From the NCBI GenBank assembly GCA_049324695.1, contig JBMOMJ010000061.1, positions 124,001 through 188,000 on the forward strand: a stretch of DNA of 64,000 nucleotides, given 5' to 3'. The DNA comes from PMG-095 sp049324695. Its GTDB lineage: Bacteria > Myxococcota_A > Polyangia > Polyangiales > Polyangiaceae. The position numbers and the translations under genes were made by a program. Below are positions 17,091 to 25,662 of the stretch, piece after piece (the first letter of the stretch is position 1; the number at the start of each line of letters is the position of its first letter). The notes under the pieces are model-generated. The model worked only from the letters and a program-made list of their open reading frames with translations. It did not search any database and was not told the DNA's origin.

Positions 17091-18781
17091 CGTTCGCCGT
17101 AGCGCTCGAGCTTACGCAAACCGACCCCACTCACGCTCAAGAGCTCTGCCTCGGAGCGCGGGCGACGCGCGGCCATTTCGAGCAAGGTAGCATCCGTGAA
17201 TACCACATAGGCGGGGACGCGGAGCTCATCGGCTATACGACGCCGCTCCTTCTTCAACTTGTCGAACAGCTCAGCGTCAGCCGTAAGCGGCTCCGCCGGC
17301 TCCATCGGTCGTGCCTCCACCGCTTTCTTACCGCGCAGTGGACGTTGCTCGACCACGCGCCGCGCTGGCAGCTTGGAGCAGCGATCGCAAGCGCTCCCAC
17401 ATGGCTCCACGTCCTCATGGAAGTAACCGACGATGTTCTGGTGACGACAGCCCTCGGCCTCGACGAGACGAAACGTTTCGCGCGCTTGCGTCACCAGCCG
17501 CTGCGACGCTTCGTCGTCGCTCTGCTCGGCCATTCGCTCGTAGGCCTTCACGTCGGCGAACGAGTAGAAGAGCACACAGTCGCTCGGCAGCCCGTCGCGC
17601 CCGGCGCGCCCGATTTCCTGGTAATAACCCTCGATCGAGCGGGGCAGGTCGTGATGGAGCACGAAGCGCACGTCGGGCTTGTCGATGCCCATCCCAAACG
17701 CGATGGTAGCGACCACGACGTCGACACTGCCGGAGCGAAACGCGTCCTGCACGCGCGCCCGCTCCGCCGCATCGAGCCCTGCGTGATAGTGAGCCGCACG
17801 CAACCCCTGCCCCAACAAATGTTCGGCAGTGGCTTCGGTGCTGCGCCGCGAGAGGCAGTACACAATGCCGCTTTCACCGCGCCGCGAAGCTACGATTTGA
17901 GCGATGGCGTGCTTGGTCGAACGGGGGAGCTCGCTCTTCGGTATCGCAGAAATGCGCAGGTTCTTCCGCAAGAACGAGCCGCGAAACACGTTGGGCGAGC
18001 GCATGCCGAGCTGGACCACGATGTCCTTCGAGACTTCATCGGTTGCGGTCGCCGTGAGCGCCAACACCGGCGTATTCGGGAAACGCCGCTTGAGGCCCAT
18101 CAGATTGCGGTACGCCGGACGAAAGTCGTGACCCCACTGGCTGATGCAGTGCGCCTCATCCACGGCGATGAGACCAATATCCAAGTCGAAGATGGTGCGC
18201 CCAGCCGAGGCTTCCAGACCTTCTGGAGCGGCGTACACCAGCTCGAACTCACCCCGGCGTAGACGATTGATGCGCTCACGCCGCTCATCCATGTCGAGCG
18301 ACGAATTCAGGAACGTGGCGCGCATGCCGAGCTCATTCACGCCATCTACCTGGTCCTTCATCAGGGCGATGAGGGGCGATATGACCAAGGTGGTGCCACC
18401 CAGCACTCGCGCGGGAAGCTGAAAAGTCAGCGACTTTCCGGCGCCGGTTGGCATGATCCCCACGCAATCGCGCCCACTCAAAACGGACTCGATGATGGGC
18501 AGCTGACCGGGGCGGAATGAATCGTAGCCGAACGTGTCTTTGAGCACGCGTTCGAGGGTGGTGCGGCTGGGTGGTTCAGCCAGAGCTTGAGCGACCGTCT
18601 TCAACATGCTGACTAGGTCGGTCGAAAACTCAGTCGGGTTGCGTCGATATTCTTCGCGCAGCGCACGAAGCCCGCGGTCCACGTTGGCTCGCACCGTCAG
18701 CTCACCACCGCGCAGCGCGTGCGCCGCCTCGACCAGATGTTCGACGCGACGGCTGAGGGGCACGGGTTCGGAGGCGGACAC
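17063..18781 (-). CDS. recQ: ATP-dependent DNA helicase RecQ
   Basis: Superfamily 2 3-to-5-prime DNA helicase in recombination and repair. With the GTG at 18781 it has 572 residues. Coding-like third-position GC continues upstream of the internal Met at 18607, so I keep an N-terminal extension; GTG 18826 is another option. Motifs: FRPGQ (motif 0), PTGAGKS Walker A (~111-117), DEAH (~208-211) in DEAHCISQWGHDFRP, ALTATAT, HAGLDAAER, VATIAFGMGIDKPDVRFV and QEIGRAGRDG. The zinc site follows with CGSACDRC and an upstream Cys in EGCRH. A C-terminal HRDC domain (DKLKKERRRIADELRVP...) closes the protein. Complete RecQ-HRDC architecture. Confidence 0.93.
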   Translation of the reverse strand: MSASEPVPLSRRVEHLVEAAHALRGGELTVRANVDRGLRALREEYRRNPTEFSTDLVSMLKTVAQALAEPPSRTTLERVLKDTFGYDSFRPGQLPIIESVLSGRDCVGIMPTGAGKSLTFQLPARVLGGTTLVISPLIALMKDQVDGVNELGMRATFLNSSLDMDERRERINRLRRGEFELVYAAPEGLEASAGRTIFDLDIGLIAVDEAHCISQWGHDFRPAYRNLMGLKRRFPNTPVLALTATATDEVSKDIVVQLGMRSPNVFRGSFLRKNLRISAIPKSELPRSTKHAIAQIVASRRGESGIVYCLSRRSTEATAEHLLGQGLRAAHYHAGLDAAERARVQDAFRSGSVDVVVATIAFGMGIDKPDVRFVLHHDLPRSIEGYYQEIGRAGRDGLPSDCVLFYSFADVKAYERMAEQSDDEASQRLVTQARETFRLVEAEGCRHQNIVGYFHEDVEPCGSACDRCSKLPARRVVEQRPLRGKKAVEARPMEPAEPLTADAELFDKLKKERRRIADELRVPAYVVFTDATLLEMAARRPRSEAELLSVSGVGLRKLERYGERFLSLLRES

Positions 18782-18922
18782 GATGAGAGCGGCCGAATCC
18801 TGGCGCGAGAGGCGCCGCGCGTCCACGCTTCCGCGAAAAACACGTAACTTTGCGAGCCCGGCGCTTCTACTGACAGCGAAGCCAAAGTTTGCGCTCGCGA
18901 CAGCGAGAGGAGCAAAGCCGCA

Positions 18923-19489
18923 ATGCAACACCTCGAACGCTTGGACAAACGCGAGCCGGACAGCGTACCAAAGCGCAACGTGGCAACCGCCGCGTTGCTG
19001 CAAGTGGTCGGCGAAGTGCACGAGATCGTACCCGCGGTCGCTGGCGGCAACGTGATGCCGTTGCTCGAAGCCGCCTACGCCGTTGGCTTGTCTCCCGTTC
19101 ACCCGCGCTCGGAAACTGGCGCTGGCTTTCTTGCAAATGGCATCGCGTGGGAGAGCGAAGTGCCAACTCTGTGCCTAGTGATCACCTCGCCGGGCGTGTA
19201 CGGCCTCATGCAAGCGTTGTACGCCGCTTACGTCAATCGAAGGCCGCTGGTCGTCGTCTCGGGAGAAGTGGCCGCCACCGGCGTTGGCTCGGTGCAAGCT
19301 GGCGAAGGTTGGGATGGGCCCTCGGTCGCGGCGGTGACGCGGCCGCTCACGGCATGGAGCTTCGACGCCAGCACGCCGCTCGCTGCCGTGCGTTGCGTGC
19401 GCCGCGGGGTTGCTCTTGCGCGCGAACGGAGGCTGCCGGTGCATCTGAATATCCCACTCAGCGTGCAGAAAGCAGAGGCAGTTTGCTGA
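18923..19489 (+). CDS. Thiamine-diphosphate enzyme, N-terminal PYR-domain part (split or frameshifted)
   Basis: N-terminal half of an acetolactate-synthase-like TPP enzyme, 188 residues. The pyrimidine-binding domain is recognisable: HPRSETGAGFLANGIAW holds the catalytic glutamate (about residue 64) that protonates the thiamine ring, and ITSPGVYGLMQALYAAYVNRRPLVVVSGE matches the TSGPG region. The frame ends with PVHLNIPLSVQKAEAVC just where the family linker should begin, and the rest of the enzyme continues at once in another frame from 19483. A GAGGAG site precedes the ATG. Either one gene has suffered a frameshift or two subunits are made with overlapping stop and start. Confidence 0.75.
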   Translation: MQHLERLDKREPDSVPKRNVATAALLQVVGEVHEIVPAVAGGNVMPLLEAAYAVGLSPVHPRSETGAGFLANGIAWESEVPTLCLVITSPGVYGLMQALYAAYVNRRPLVVVSGEVAATGVGSVQAGEGWDGPSVAAVTRPLTAWSFDASTPLAAVRCVRRGVALARERRLPVHLNIPLSVQKAEAVC

Positions 19490-20643
19490 GCTTGGAAGCG
19501 GCGGCTCGCGCGGCGGCGGCTCAGCTGGCGCGAGCGGAGCGCCCCGTGTTGCTCATCGGCCCCGAGGCGCGCTGCGTAACTGAAACAGCGGTTGCTCTCG
19601 CCGATTGGCTCGGCGCCGCAATTCTCACGACGCCGGACGGCTTGTCGCTCGTGGACGGCGCTCGTTCGTGCGGAGTGTTCAGCTTCGGCGCGAGCCAGCA
19701 TGCAAAGCGGGTAATCGAACGAGCTGACGTCGTATTGGCGTTGAGCTCGCTCGGCGAATTCGCATGTCGACTGGGTGAAGGGCTGCGCGATCACGTGACC
19801 ATCCAAGTGACCGAACGCGCGCGCGAAGTCGGCCGCAACCTGACCCCCAACGTTGCGTTGGTCGCCCCGATGACACGTGCCGTGGCAGCGTTGTCCGCCG
19901 CGCTGAAGGAGGTGTGTTCACCGCGCGCCGCGTCGTGGTGCAAGCATTCTGCGCGCTCGCTAGAAACGCGGCTTTTTGGTAAGCGCCAGGAGTACATTCA
20001 TCCGAGCGCCGCCATCCGAGCGATCCAGGCAGCGCTGCCGGAGCGAGTGCGCATGTGCCTCGATGTCACGTCGGGCGCGTTGCACGCGTATCGAGAGCTA
20101 CGCCCGAGGGCACCCCACCAGCGCGTCTTCTCTAGTATCGAAAACAGCGCGTGCATGGGGGAGGCACTGCTGGCATCGCTTGGCATTCGACTGGCGTCGA
20201 ATCTTCCCACGCTCGCGCTGGTTGGTGATTGGTGTCACAGCATCGTGCCTCCCGAAATTCATACCGCGGTGGAGCTCGGACTCGATCGCTATGTGGTTTT
20301 GGTCTGGGCCAACGCGGGCGGCGCTTTCATCGGCGCGGGCGTCGCGCAGCAAGGCATCGTGGTTCCTGATAGGAGCTATCGATGGAGAACGCCGCCTGAT
20401 TTTGCAGCCGTAGCGAGAGCTTACGGTGCCGAGGGTGTGGTGGTGCGCGACGCGGTTTCGCTCGAACGCGAGCTCCGTGCGGGGTTGTGCGGAGCGGGCC
20501 CCGTAGTGATTGAAGCCAAGATCGATCCCGACGTACCAGTGCCTGCAGGCGATCGCTTTCTCACTTTGGGCGAGACGCGTGCGGAGGCACGCGACGACGT
20601 CGCCAGTTCGCGTCGGCTCCGACTGCCAGGCAGTGAAACATGA
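19483..20643 (+). CDS. Thiamine-diphosphate enzyme, central and C-terminal PP-domain part
   Basis: Continuation of the preceding PYR-domain protein in another frame, 386 residues if begun at the TTG at 19483, which overlaps the previous stop by 7 nt. The middle domain (ERPVLLIGPEARCVTETAVALADWLGAAILTT) is the dehydrogenase-like domain of TPP decarboxylases. In the PP domain, LVGDW...WANAGG has the 26-residue spacing of the GDG-N diphosphate-Mg motif, but GDG reads GDW. It ends in ATGA overlap with the small membrane-protein gene, so the 3-prime end looks functional. Reaction unknown. Confidence 0.75.
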   Translation: MLSLEAAARAAAAQLARAERPVLLIGPEARCVTETAVALADWLGAAILTTPDGLSLVDGARSCGVFSFGASQHAKRVIERADVVLALSSLGEFACRLGEGLRDHVTIQVTERAREVGRNLTPNVALVAPMTRAVAALSAALKEVCSPRAASWCKHSARSLETRLFGKRQEYIHPSAAIRAIQAALPERVRMCLDVTSGALHAYRELRPRAPHQRVFSSIENSACMGEALLASLGIRLASNLPTLALVGDWCHSIVPPEIHTAVELGLDRYVVLVWANAGGAFIGAGVAQQGIVVPDRSYRWRTPPDFAAVARAYGAEGVVVRDAVSLERELRAGLCGAGPVVIEAKIDPDVPVPAGDRFLTLGETRAEARDDVASSRRLRLPGSET

Positions 20644-21065
20644 CAGCGACTCTGTGGCTCGAAGTCGTCGGCTGGTCGCATCTGTTGCAGCCGCCACTCA
20701 CGGCGGTGTTGGCGAGTCGACGCGGGCTCGATGTACGCACCGCGATCCACACGCGCTCGGCGCTCGCGCAAGGCATACTGCACAACATGGCGGTCACCGC
20801 GGTGATGCTGCCGACGACGCTGGGCTTGCTCCTCGTTTACCACGCGCGCGATGTGCTCGAGGCGGGAGCCGCGCGAAGCTTGGCCGCGCTGCTATCCGCT
20901 TTTTGGTGTTGGCGGCTCTATCGTCAACTCGCGGTGCTTGGGCCGCGCTGGCCATCACACTCGCGGTCGAGCCATCTATTACACCTGTTGCTCACCGCGA
21001 TATTCGTTCTACAAGGTCCGATATTGGGAGCCTTGTTGTTGAGCGCAGTTTTCGCACATCGCTGA
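20640..21065 (+). CDS. Small integral membrane protein, unknown function
   Basis: 141 residues with about four hydrophobic segments (WLEVVGWSHLLQPPLTAVLA; NMAVTAVMLPTTLGLLLVY; ARSLAALLSAFWCWRLYR; HLLLTAIFVLQGPILGALLL) and short charged loops. No family is recognised. Its ATG overlaps the stop of the TPP-enzyme gene as ATGA, so the two are translationally coupled, and the membrane protein may anchor or serve that enzyme. Confidence 0.75.
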   Translation: MTATLWLEVVGWSHLLQPPLTAVLASRRGLDVRTAIHTRSALAQGILHNMAVTAVMLPTTLGLLLVYHARDVLEAGAARSLAALLSAFWCWRLYRQLAVLGPRWPSHSRSSHLLHLLLTAIFVLQGPILGALLLSAVFAHR

Positions 21066-21167
21066 GCAACACAGCAAACCGGTGCAATCGCTCCTGCTTT
21101 CGAAGAACTAATCTGAGCTCGTTTTTTCGAGCTCGTCTACTCGAGCTTGCGATAATCGGAGATAGTC

Positions 21168-21683
21168 ATGATCACAAACCGAACGGCACTTCGGCCCGCC
21201 GTACTGGCTGCAATTCTTCTCGCTCTCAATTCGGGCTGCTCATTTCTTTTCGTATCGCCTCCGCGAGATCAATCACCCGGTGCAGCACCCGGCAAATGCA
21301 CTACTTCGCAAGCCGCACCCGTCGTGGACAGCTTGCTCACCGGCGCCGAAATCGTTCGCACCGTGTACGCCGCCAGCGCCGATTCGTCCGTTTACGAGAA
21401 CCCGAACCAGCCTTTGAGCCGTGGCGCCGACATCGCGCTCGGCGTCGGCTTCACCGCGCTGTTTCTGGGTTCGGCCATTTACGGCTTTTCCAACACCGCC
21501 AGTTGCCGCAAAGCGAAACACCAATTCTTGGAGTCACCACACAACGAAACGCGAGAACCTACTGAAAAGTGGAGTTCTCCACCCCCTAGCGCGAGCTCCC
21601 CGCCACCTACGCAGCGCGGCAATGTTCAAGCCGCCACCACCGCCACTGAGACGCCACCCGCGTTCCCTGAGAGTTCACCTTAG
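21168..21683 (+). CDS. Putative lipoprotein, unknown function
   Basis: 171 residues. The N-terminal signal PAVLAAILLALNSGCSF ends in a lipobox (LNSGC), so it is probably lipidated. A central hydrophobic segment (RGADIALGVGFTALFLGSAIYGF) follows a predicted soluble stretch, and the C-terminus is Pro/Ser/Thr-rich and low in complexity. No known domain was recognised. It stands alone between the TPP-enzyme operon and an AraC regulator. Confidence 0.7.
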   Translation: MITNRTALRPAVLAAILLALNSGCSFLFVSPPRDQSPGAAPGKCTTSQAAPVVDSLLTGAEIVRTVYAASADSSVYENPNQPLSRGADIALGVGFTALFLGSAIYGFSNTASCRKAKHQFLESPHNETREPTEKWSSPPPSASSPPPTQRGNVQAATTATETPPAFPESSP

Positions 21684-21771
21684 TTACGTACTCGCCGGCC
21701 GCACGACCCAGCAATCGAGTGCAAGGCGCGCTCTTGTGGCGCTCAGCACATCGCCTGTATCCTCACTAGCC

Positions 21772-22686
21772 GTGGCGAAATTCGGTATCGATACGCGTGC
21801 CTGGTGCACGACCGATCGACCCGGAGAGCAGCTGTCGATTGCGCGCCCACTACCGGGCGTGCAGCTGCTTTCGGTGATCGGGTCCAATCGCTGCTGGAGC
21901 GAAGCTCACGAGTGTTTCACTATCGCCAACGTCCACGCTGGGCAAGACGAGCTCACGGCGGATTGGCGGACACGTTGCCGCATGCTGTCGACCGAACGCG
22001 GAGGTTTGATGGCCATGGAGCCCGGCGACGTGCACGTAACGGAGCGAATCCGTGCGCGTCGTGGTGCGGCCGACTTCGACGTGCTGCGTTTTGCGCCAGA
22101 GCTCGTGGCGTTGGCGTGCGAGCGTCTCGGCGTGCGCGGAGGCTTTCACTTTCGCAGCCCGGCCCTCAATGACGCTGCGACTTCGCAAGCGATTGAGAGC
22201 TTGGTCGCAGCCATGGCGAGTGGCGCAGATTCGCTGACTATCGAGTGTGCAACGAATGAGGTACTCGCTTCAATCGCGACTCGACTGGGCGAAGCGCCCG
22301 CGGCGAGCGAGCGCCGGCTCGATCCCGAACGGGACTACCGATTGCGTCGGGTGAAGGAACACCTAGCGAGCCACCTGGACAGGCGGCCAACCCTACGCGA
22401 ACTCGAGAGCGTGAGCGGGCTATGTCAGTTCCGCTTGTGCGCGCTCTTCAAGAAAAACTATGGGCAGAGCCCGGGCCAGTGCTGGAATGCACTACGCCTC
22501 CGCGCCGCGCTGCGTCGACTCGAAAGCGGCAGCAGTATCAACCTGATCGTCGCGGAGCTCGGCTACCTGAACCAATCGTACTTCTGGCGCGTCTTCAAGT
22601 CGCATTTCGGAATTGCACCAGGAGCGTGGCTCTCGATGTACCGAGCCAATGACCGCACTCTGCAGGGCTCTCCGCGTTCGCGCTGA
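21772..22686 (+). CDS. AraC-family transcriptional regulator
   Basis: From the GTG at 21772 the protein has 304 residues. The N-terminal ~190 residues (FGIDTRAWCTTDRPGEQLS...) form a divergent sensor-like region of no recognised family. The C-terminal ~100 residues carry the two AraC helix-turn-helix units: LRELESVSGLCQFRLCALFKK and, after the linker helix LRLRAALRRLESG, the second unit INLIVAELGYLNQSYFWRVFK followed by SHFGIAPGAW, the usual family ending. It lies 56 nt upstream of the sigma-factor gene in the same direction, so it may regulate or belong to that module. The long upstream open frame is shadow of the lipoprotein gene. Confidence 0.85.
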   Translation: MAKFGIDTRAWCTTDRPGEQLSIARPLPGVQLLSVIGSNRCWSEAHECFTIANVHAGQDELTADWRTRCRMLSTERGGLMAMEPGDVHVTERIRARRGAADFDVLRFAPELVALACERLGVRGGFHFRSPALNDAATSQAIESLVAAMASGADSLTIECATNEVLASIATRLGEAPAASERRLDPERDYRLRRVKEHLASHLDRRPTLRELESVSGLCQFRLCALFKKNYGQSPGQCWNALRLRAALRRLESGSSINLIVAELGYLNQSYFWRVFKSHFGIAPGAWLSMYRANDRTLQGSPRSR

Positions 22687-22742
22687 CCATCTAAATCGCC
22701 CGACGGACGTCACGACCGCCGAGCTTTGCTTCAGGGGCTAAC

Positions 22743-23477
22743 ATGGCAGACACCCAAGCTACACAATGGACGCTGATCCGGCGGGCCCAAGGGCGCGGCC
22801 CCGTCGCGCGGGCTGCCCTGAACGAGCTGCTTCGGCGCTACGACCGCTCGATCATCGCGATGATTCGCCATTTCGGGCACCCACCAGATCAAAGCGCGGA
22901 GGACCTCAAACAGGAGTTTCTAACCCGCTTCCTCGAACGCGAAGACGTGATGGCGCTGGATCAAAGCAAGGGCAGCTTTCGAGCGTTTCTGACTACTGCC
23001 GTCAAAAACCACTTGTGTAATACTTGGGATTCCTGGCGCGCGCAAAAGAATCCAGCTCGTCACACCGACTACCCCGCGGCGTTCGATGTTGTCAGCGAGG
23101 ACACCGTCGAGCACCTCGTTCAGCAAAAGTTCGCGCTGGACACGCTGTGCCACGCACAAACACAGCTGCGCGAGCAATCGCAAAACAAAGAGCGCTTCGA
23201 TGCCTTACGAGGCGCTTTGCCTACGGCCGATATCAAGCTAGACGACGCTCGCACGTTGGCGGCACGCCTGGGAATGACTCCGGTGGCGGTGCGGAAAGCC
23301 GTCTTCGATCTGCGCAAATCGTTCATGCGGTGTCTCTGCAGAGCGGTGGCCGACACGCTGCAGGTCGATCTCGAAACAGCAACGGGAAAAGCTGAAGTCC
23401 AGCGCGAGCTCGGCGAGCTCTATCTCAGCCTATCACCTAGCCTCGACATGAGGGTGCTGCTCTTGCAGCGCGATTGA
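22743..23477 (+). CDS. Sigma-70-family RNA polymerase sigma factor (kinase-linked ECF type)
   Basis: 244-residue sigma factor. Region 2 is visible as LLRRYDRSIIAMIRHFGHPPDQSAEDLKQEFLTRFLERE, followed by GSFRAFLTTAVKNHL..W, the region 2.4-like helix. The C-terminal DDARTLAARLGMTPVAVRKAVFDLRKSF is the region 4 helix-turn-helix. The layout resembles the ECF factors of planctomycetes and myxobacteria that sit beside Ser/Thr kinases and lack an anti-sigma gene. The kinase gene starts 2 nt after its stop, so regulation by phosphorylation is the natural inference; a classical anti-sigma factor is not present nearby. Confidence 0.85.
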   Translation: MADTQATQWTLIRRAQGRGPVARAALNELLRRYDRSIIAMIRHFGHPPDQSAEDLKQEFLTRFLEREDVMALDQSKGSFRAFLTTAVKNHLCNTWDSWRAQKNPARHTDYPAAFDVVSEDTVEHLVQQKFALDTLCHAQTQLREQSQNKERFDALRGALPTADIKLDDARTLAARLGMTPVAVRKAVFDLRKSFMRCLCRAVADTLQVDLETATGKAEVQRELGELYLSLSPSLDMRVLLLQRD

Positions 23478-23479
23478 TC

Positions 23480-25636
23480 ATGGACGGCTCACACGAACCC
23501 CCTTCACACCGCCGCTGTCCACGTTGTGGCTGCGCGCTCCAGCCACTCTCCACACAAGCACCTGAGTGTCCGCGCTGCTGGTTCGCAATTGCCAGCGGGC
23601 CCACCAACTCCCTTGGCAAATACGAGCTCTTCGGCGAAATCGGCGAAGGCGGAAGCGCCGTCGTTCACCTTGCGCACGACCCGGAGAGTAACCAACTCTT
23701 CGCCCTCAAGCTGGCAAAACCCGGGGTCAAGCACGCGGATTGGGTATTTCAAAACGAGCTCCGAACGGCACGCCAGCTGCAGGGCCGCAATACCGGCATC
23801 GTCCAAGTAGTCGACCACGGGATCAGCTCCAGCGGGCAAGCCTACTTGGTCATGGAGCTGATGGAGGGTGGCTCGCTGGCAGACGCCGTCGCACGCGGGG
23901 AATACCGCGACCGGCGCGGCATTCTGGAGCTGATTGGAAAGTTGGCGAGCACGCTCGTTTACGCACATCGACGCGCGGTGCTGCATTGTGATCTGAAGCC
24001 CGAGAACATTCTTTTCGACGCCAAAGGTGAACCGCACGTTGCAGATTTCGGCGTCGCACAACAATTGGAGGATTCGGGCTGCGCCGCCGTCACGGCCTGG
24101 GGTGGTTCGCGCGGCTGGATGTCGCCTGAACAAGCTGAGCGCCGATTGCTCGCCAGCGACTCACGCGAGAACACGACCGCCTCATTCGTCACGCGGCGCG
24201 CGGATACACAGAGTGAGACGACGACGGTTCCGGAACTGCGTGCGTTGACGGTAGCGTCGGACGTGTTCAGCTTGGGTGTTTTGCTCTACTGGCTGCTCAC
24301 CGGTGAGATGCCGTTCGGCAAGGGCGCAGACTTCGAGCAACGTCTGCTCTCCGAGGAGACACCGCCGCCAATCCCCCGCCAGCGTTGGTCGAGTGAACTC
24401 GATTGGGAGATTGCCAGCATTTGTCAGCGCGCCTTGGCGAAGCGCCTGCCCGATCCGAATGCGTCGAGCAACGAGGGCTACTTCCGCTATCACTCGGCTG
24501 CGGAGCTCGCCGACGATGTAAAGCGAGCGCTCGCCGGCATGCCCATTTCGCGTGAAAGTTCGCGACCGCTGCGGCGCCTGGCCAAATGCGTGAATCGCCA
24601 TCGCTTGCTGGCGTTGGCAGGCCTCGAATTGTGCCTACTGCTCTTGTATCTGCCGCTGGTTCCGTTTCTGGTTCTGGGGCAGACGCGCAGCGTGATCGAG
24701 GAACAAAACTCCAACGCAGCACTTCATCAAGCAGGTGCGGTGATGAACGAGCTGCACGCGTTCGGCGATCACCTGCGCACCATGGCGGAGTCACCCGAAG
24801 TGCAGGCGCTGGTGAATCACCCCGACCTGTTTTCGCGAGCGGACGAGCTCTCGCGCCACGTCTCGGGTGACATCGACAACTTCGTCGTATTCTCCACGAA
24901 CGGAGATCTGCGCGCGCGCTGGCCGGCTCCCCCCCGCGTCGAACGCCTGCTGAACTTCGCGTTCCGCGACTACTTCAAGGGCAGCACCGGCCTGGCCAAA
25001 GACAACTTGCGTCAGATGTACTTCGGGCGCGCGATTCGCTCCACGACCAGCGGCAAATTGGAGATCGAACCGAGCACACCCATGTACGATAAATCCGGTC
25101 GCTTCGTGGGCGTGCTCGGCGGGGCCCGACCAGCGCGTTCGACGTTCGGAGCCGTGCAGATGAATTGCGCCGGTGCCGGCACCTGCATGACCGGCTTGCT
25201 CGCCGCTCGCGATCGCGATGTGCCCGAGGGGGAGCAGCCGAAATCACTGATTTTTCTAGCCGCTCCGGAACTTCCCACGGGCACCGAGGTCGCGCTGGAT
25301 CTCGGCTTGTCGCAGCGCATCTGTCGCGCCGTGGGCTGCACTCCGGCGCCGCGCAATCAGCTCGTCGCGGATCCCAAAGCCAAGGTGTTCGTAGAAGATT
25401 TCGTGGATCCCGTGTCGGGCACGCCATCGCTGGGAGCGTTTGCGCCCGTTGGGAAAACCGGGCTCATCGTGGTCGTCGCAACGCCGCACAGCGCGGTGCG
25501 CGGCCTCACCGATCGCATGTTGAGCAAGGCGCGCTCGTATTTGGGGGTGCCGCTCTTGATTGGTCTTTCGCTGTTCGGATTACTGCTGGCGAGCCTGCGC
25601 TTGATTTGGCCCAAGTTGCCTGCGGACTCCGCGTGA
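23480..25636 (+). CDS. Membrane Ser/Thr protein kinase with N-terminal zinc ribbon and extracytoplasmic sensor
   Basis: 718 residues from ATG 23480 (TTG 23474 possible). Order: zinc ribbon CPRCGC...CPRCW (~13-33); Hanks kinase with glycine loop GEGGSAVV (~55-62), ATP lysine in ALKLAK, HCDLKPEN catalytic loop (~169-176; the usual HRD Arg is Cys), DFG (~189-191) and SPEQAE in place of APE. An activation-segment-rich insert precedes VASDVFSLGVLLYWLLTGEMPFG. Then come a membrane helix (~375-398), a large extracytoplasmic region like a Cache sensor (FRDYFKGS...YDKSGRFVGVLGG) and a second helix near the C-terminus. With the sigma factor 2 nt upstream it forms a signal-to-transcription pair. The Cys in HCD suggests a non-RD kinase that does not need activation-loop phosphorylation. 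Confidence 0.92.
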   Translation: MDGSHEPPSHRRCPRCGCALQPLSTQAPECPRCWFAIASGPTNSLGKYELFGEIGEGGSAVVHLAHDPESNQLFALKLAKPGVKHADWVFQNELRTARQLQGRNTGIVQVVDHGISSSGQAYLVMELMEGGSLADAVARGEYRDRRGILELIGKLASTLVYAHRRAVLHCDLKPENILFDAKGEPHVADFGVAQQLEDSGCAAVTAWGGSRGWMSPEQAERRLLASDSRENTTASFVTRRADTQSETTTVPELRALTVASDVFSLGVLLYWLLTGEMPFGKGADFEQRLLSEETPPPIPRQRWSSELDWEIASICQRALAKRLPDPNASSNEGYFRYHSAAELADDVKRALAGMPISRESSRPLRRLAKCVNRHRLLALAGLELCLLLLYLPLVPFLVLGQTRSVIEEQNSNAALHQAGAVMNELHAFGDHLRTMAESPEVQALVNHPDLFSRADELSRHVSGDIDNFVVFSTNGDLRARWPAPPRVERLLNFAFRDYFKGSTGLAKDNLRQMYFGRAIRSTTSGKLEIEPSTPMYDKSGRFVGVLGGARPARSTFGAVQMNCAGAGTCMTGLLAARDRDVPEGEQPKSLIFLAAPELPTGTEVALDLGLSQRICRAVGCTPAPRNQLVADPKAKVFVEDFVDPVSGTPSLGAFAPVGKTGLIVVVATPHSAVRGLTDRMLSKARSYLGVPLLIGLSLFGLLLASLRLIWPKLPADSA

Positions 25637-25645
25637 CGCGTCCGC
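25622..25645. terminator. Bulged hairpin around the kinase stop codon
   Basis: gcgga and cgcg pair with cgcg and tccgc, with a 3-nt bulge (ctc), and the loop is exactly the TGA stop of the kinase gene (25634-25636). Weak by itself; listed because the same placement is seen at other convergent junctions. Confidence 0.3.
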
Positions 25646-25662
25646 GCGGCGCCTCGATTGAG

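Noticed and set aside
18889..19482. Upstream part of the long plus-strand frame that carries the TPP C-terminal domains
   Set aside because: Before 19483 this frame is Arg/Ala-rich shadow of the PYR-domain gene, so it is not a fused N-terminus.
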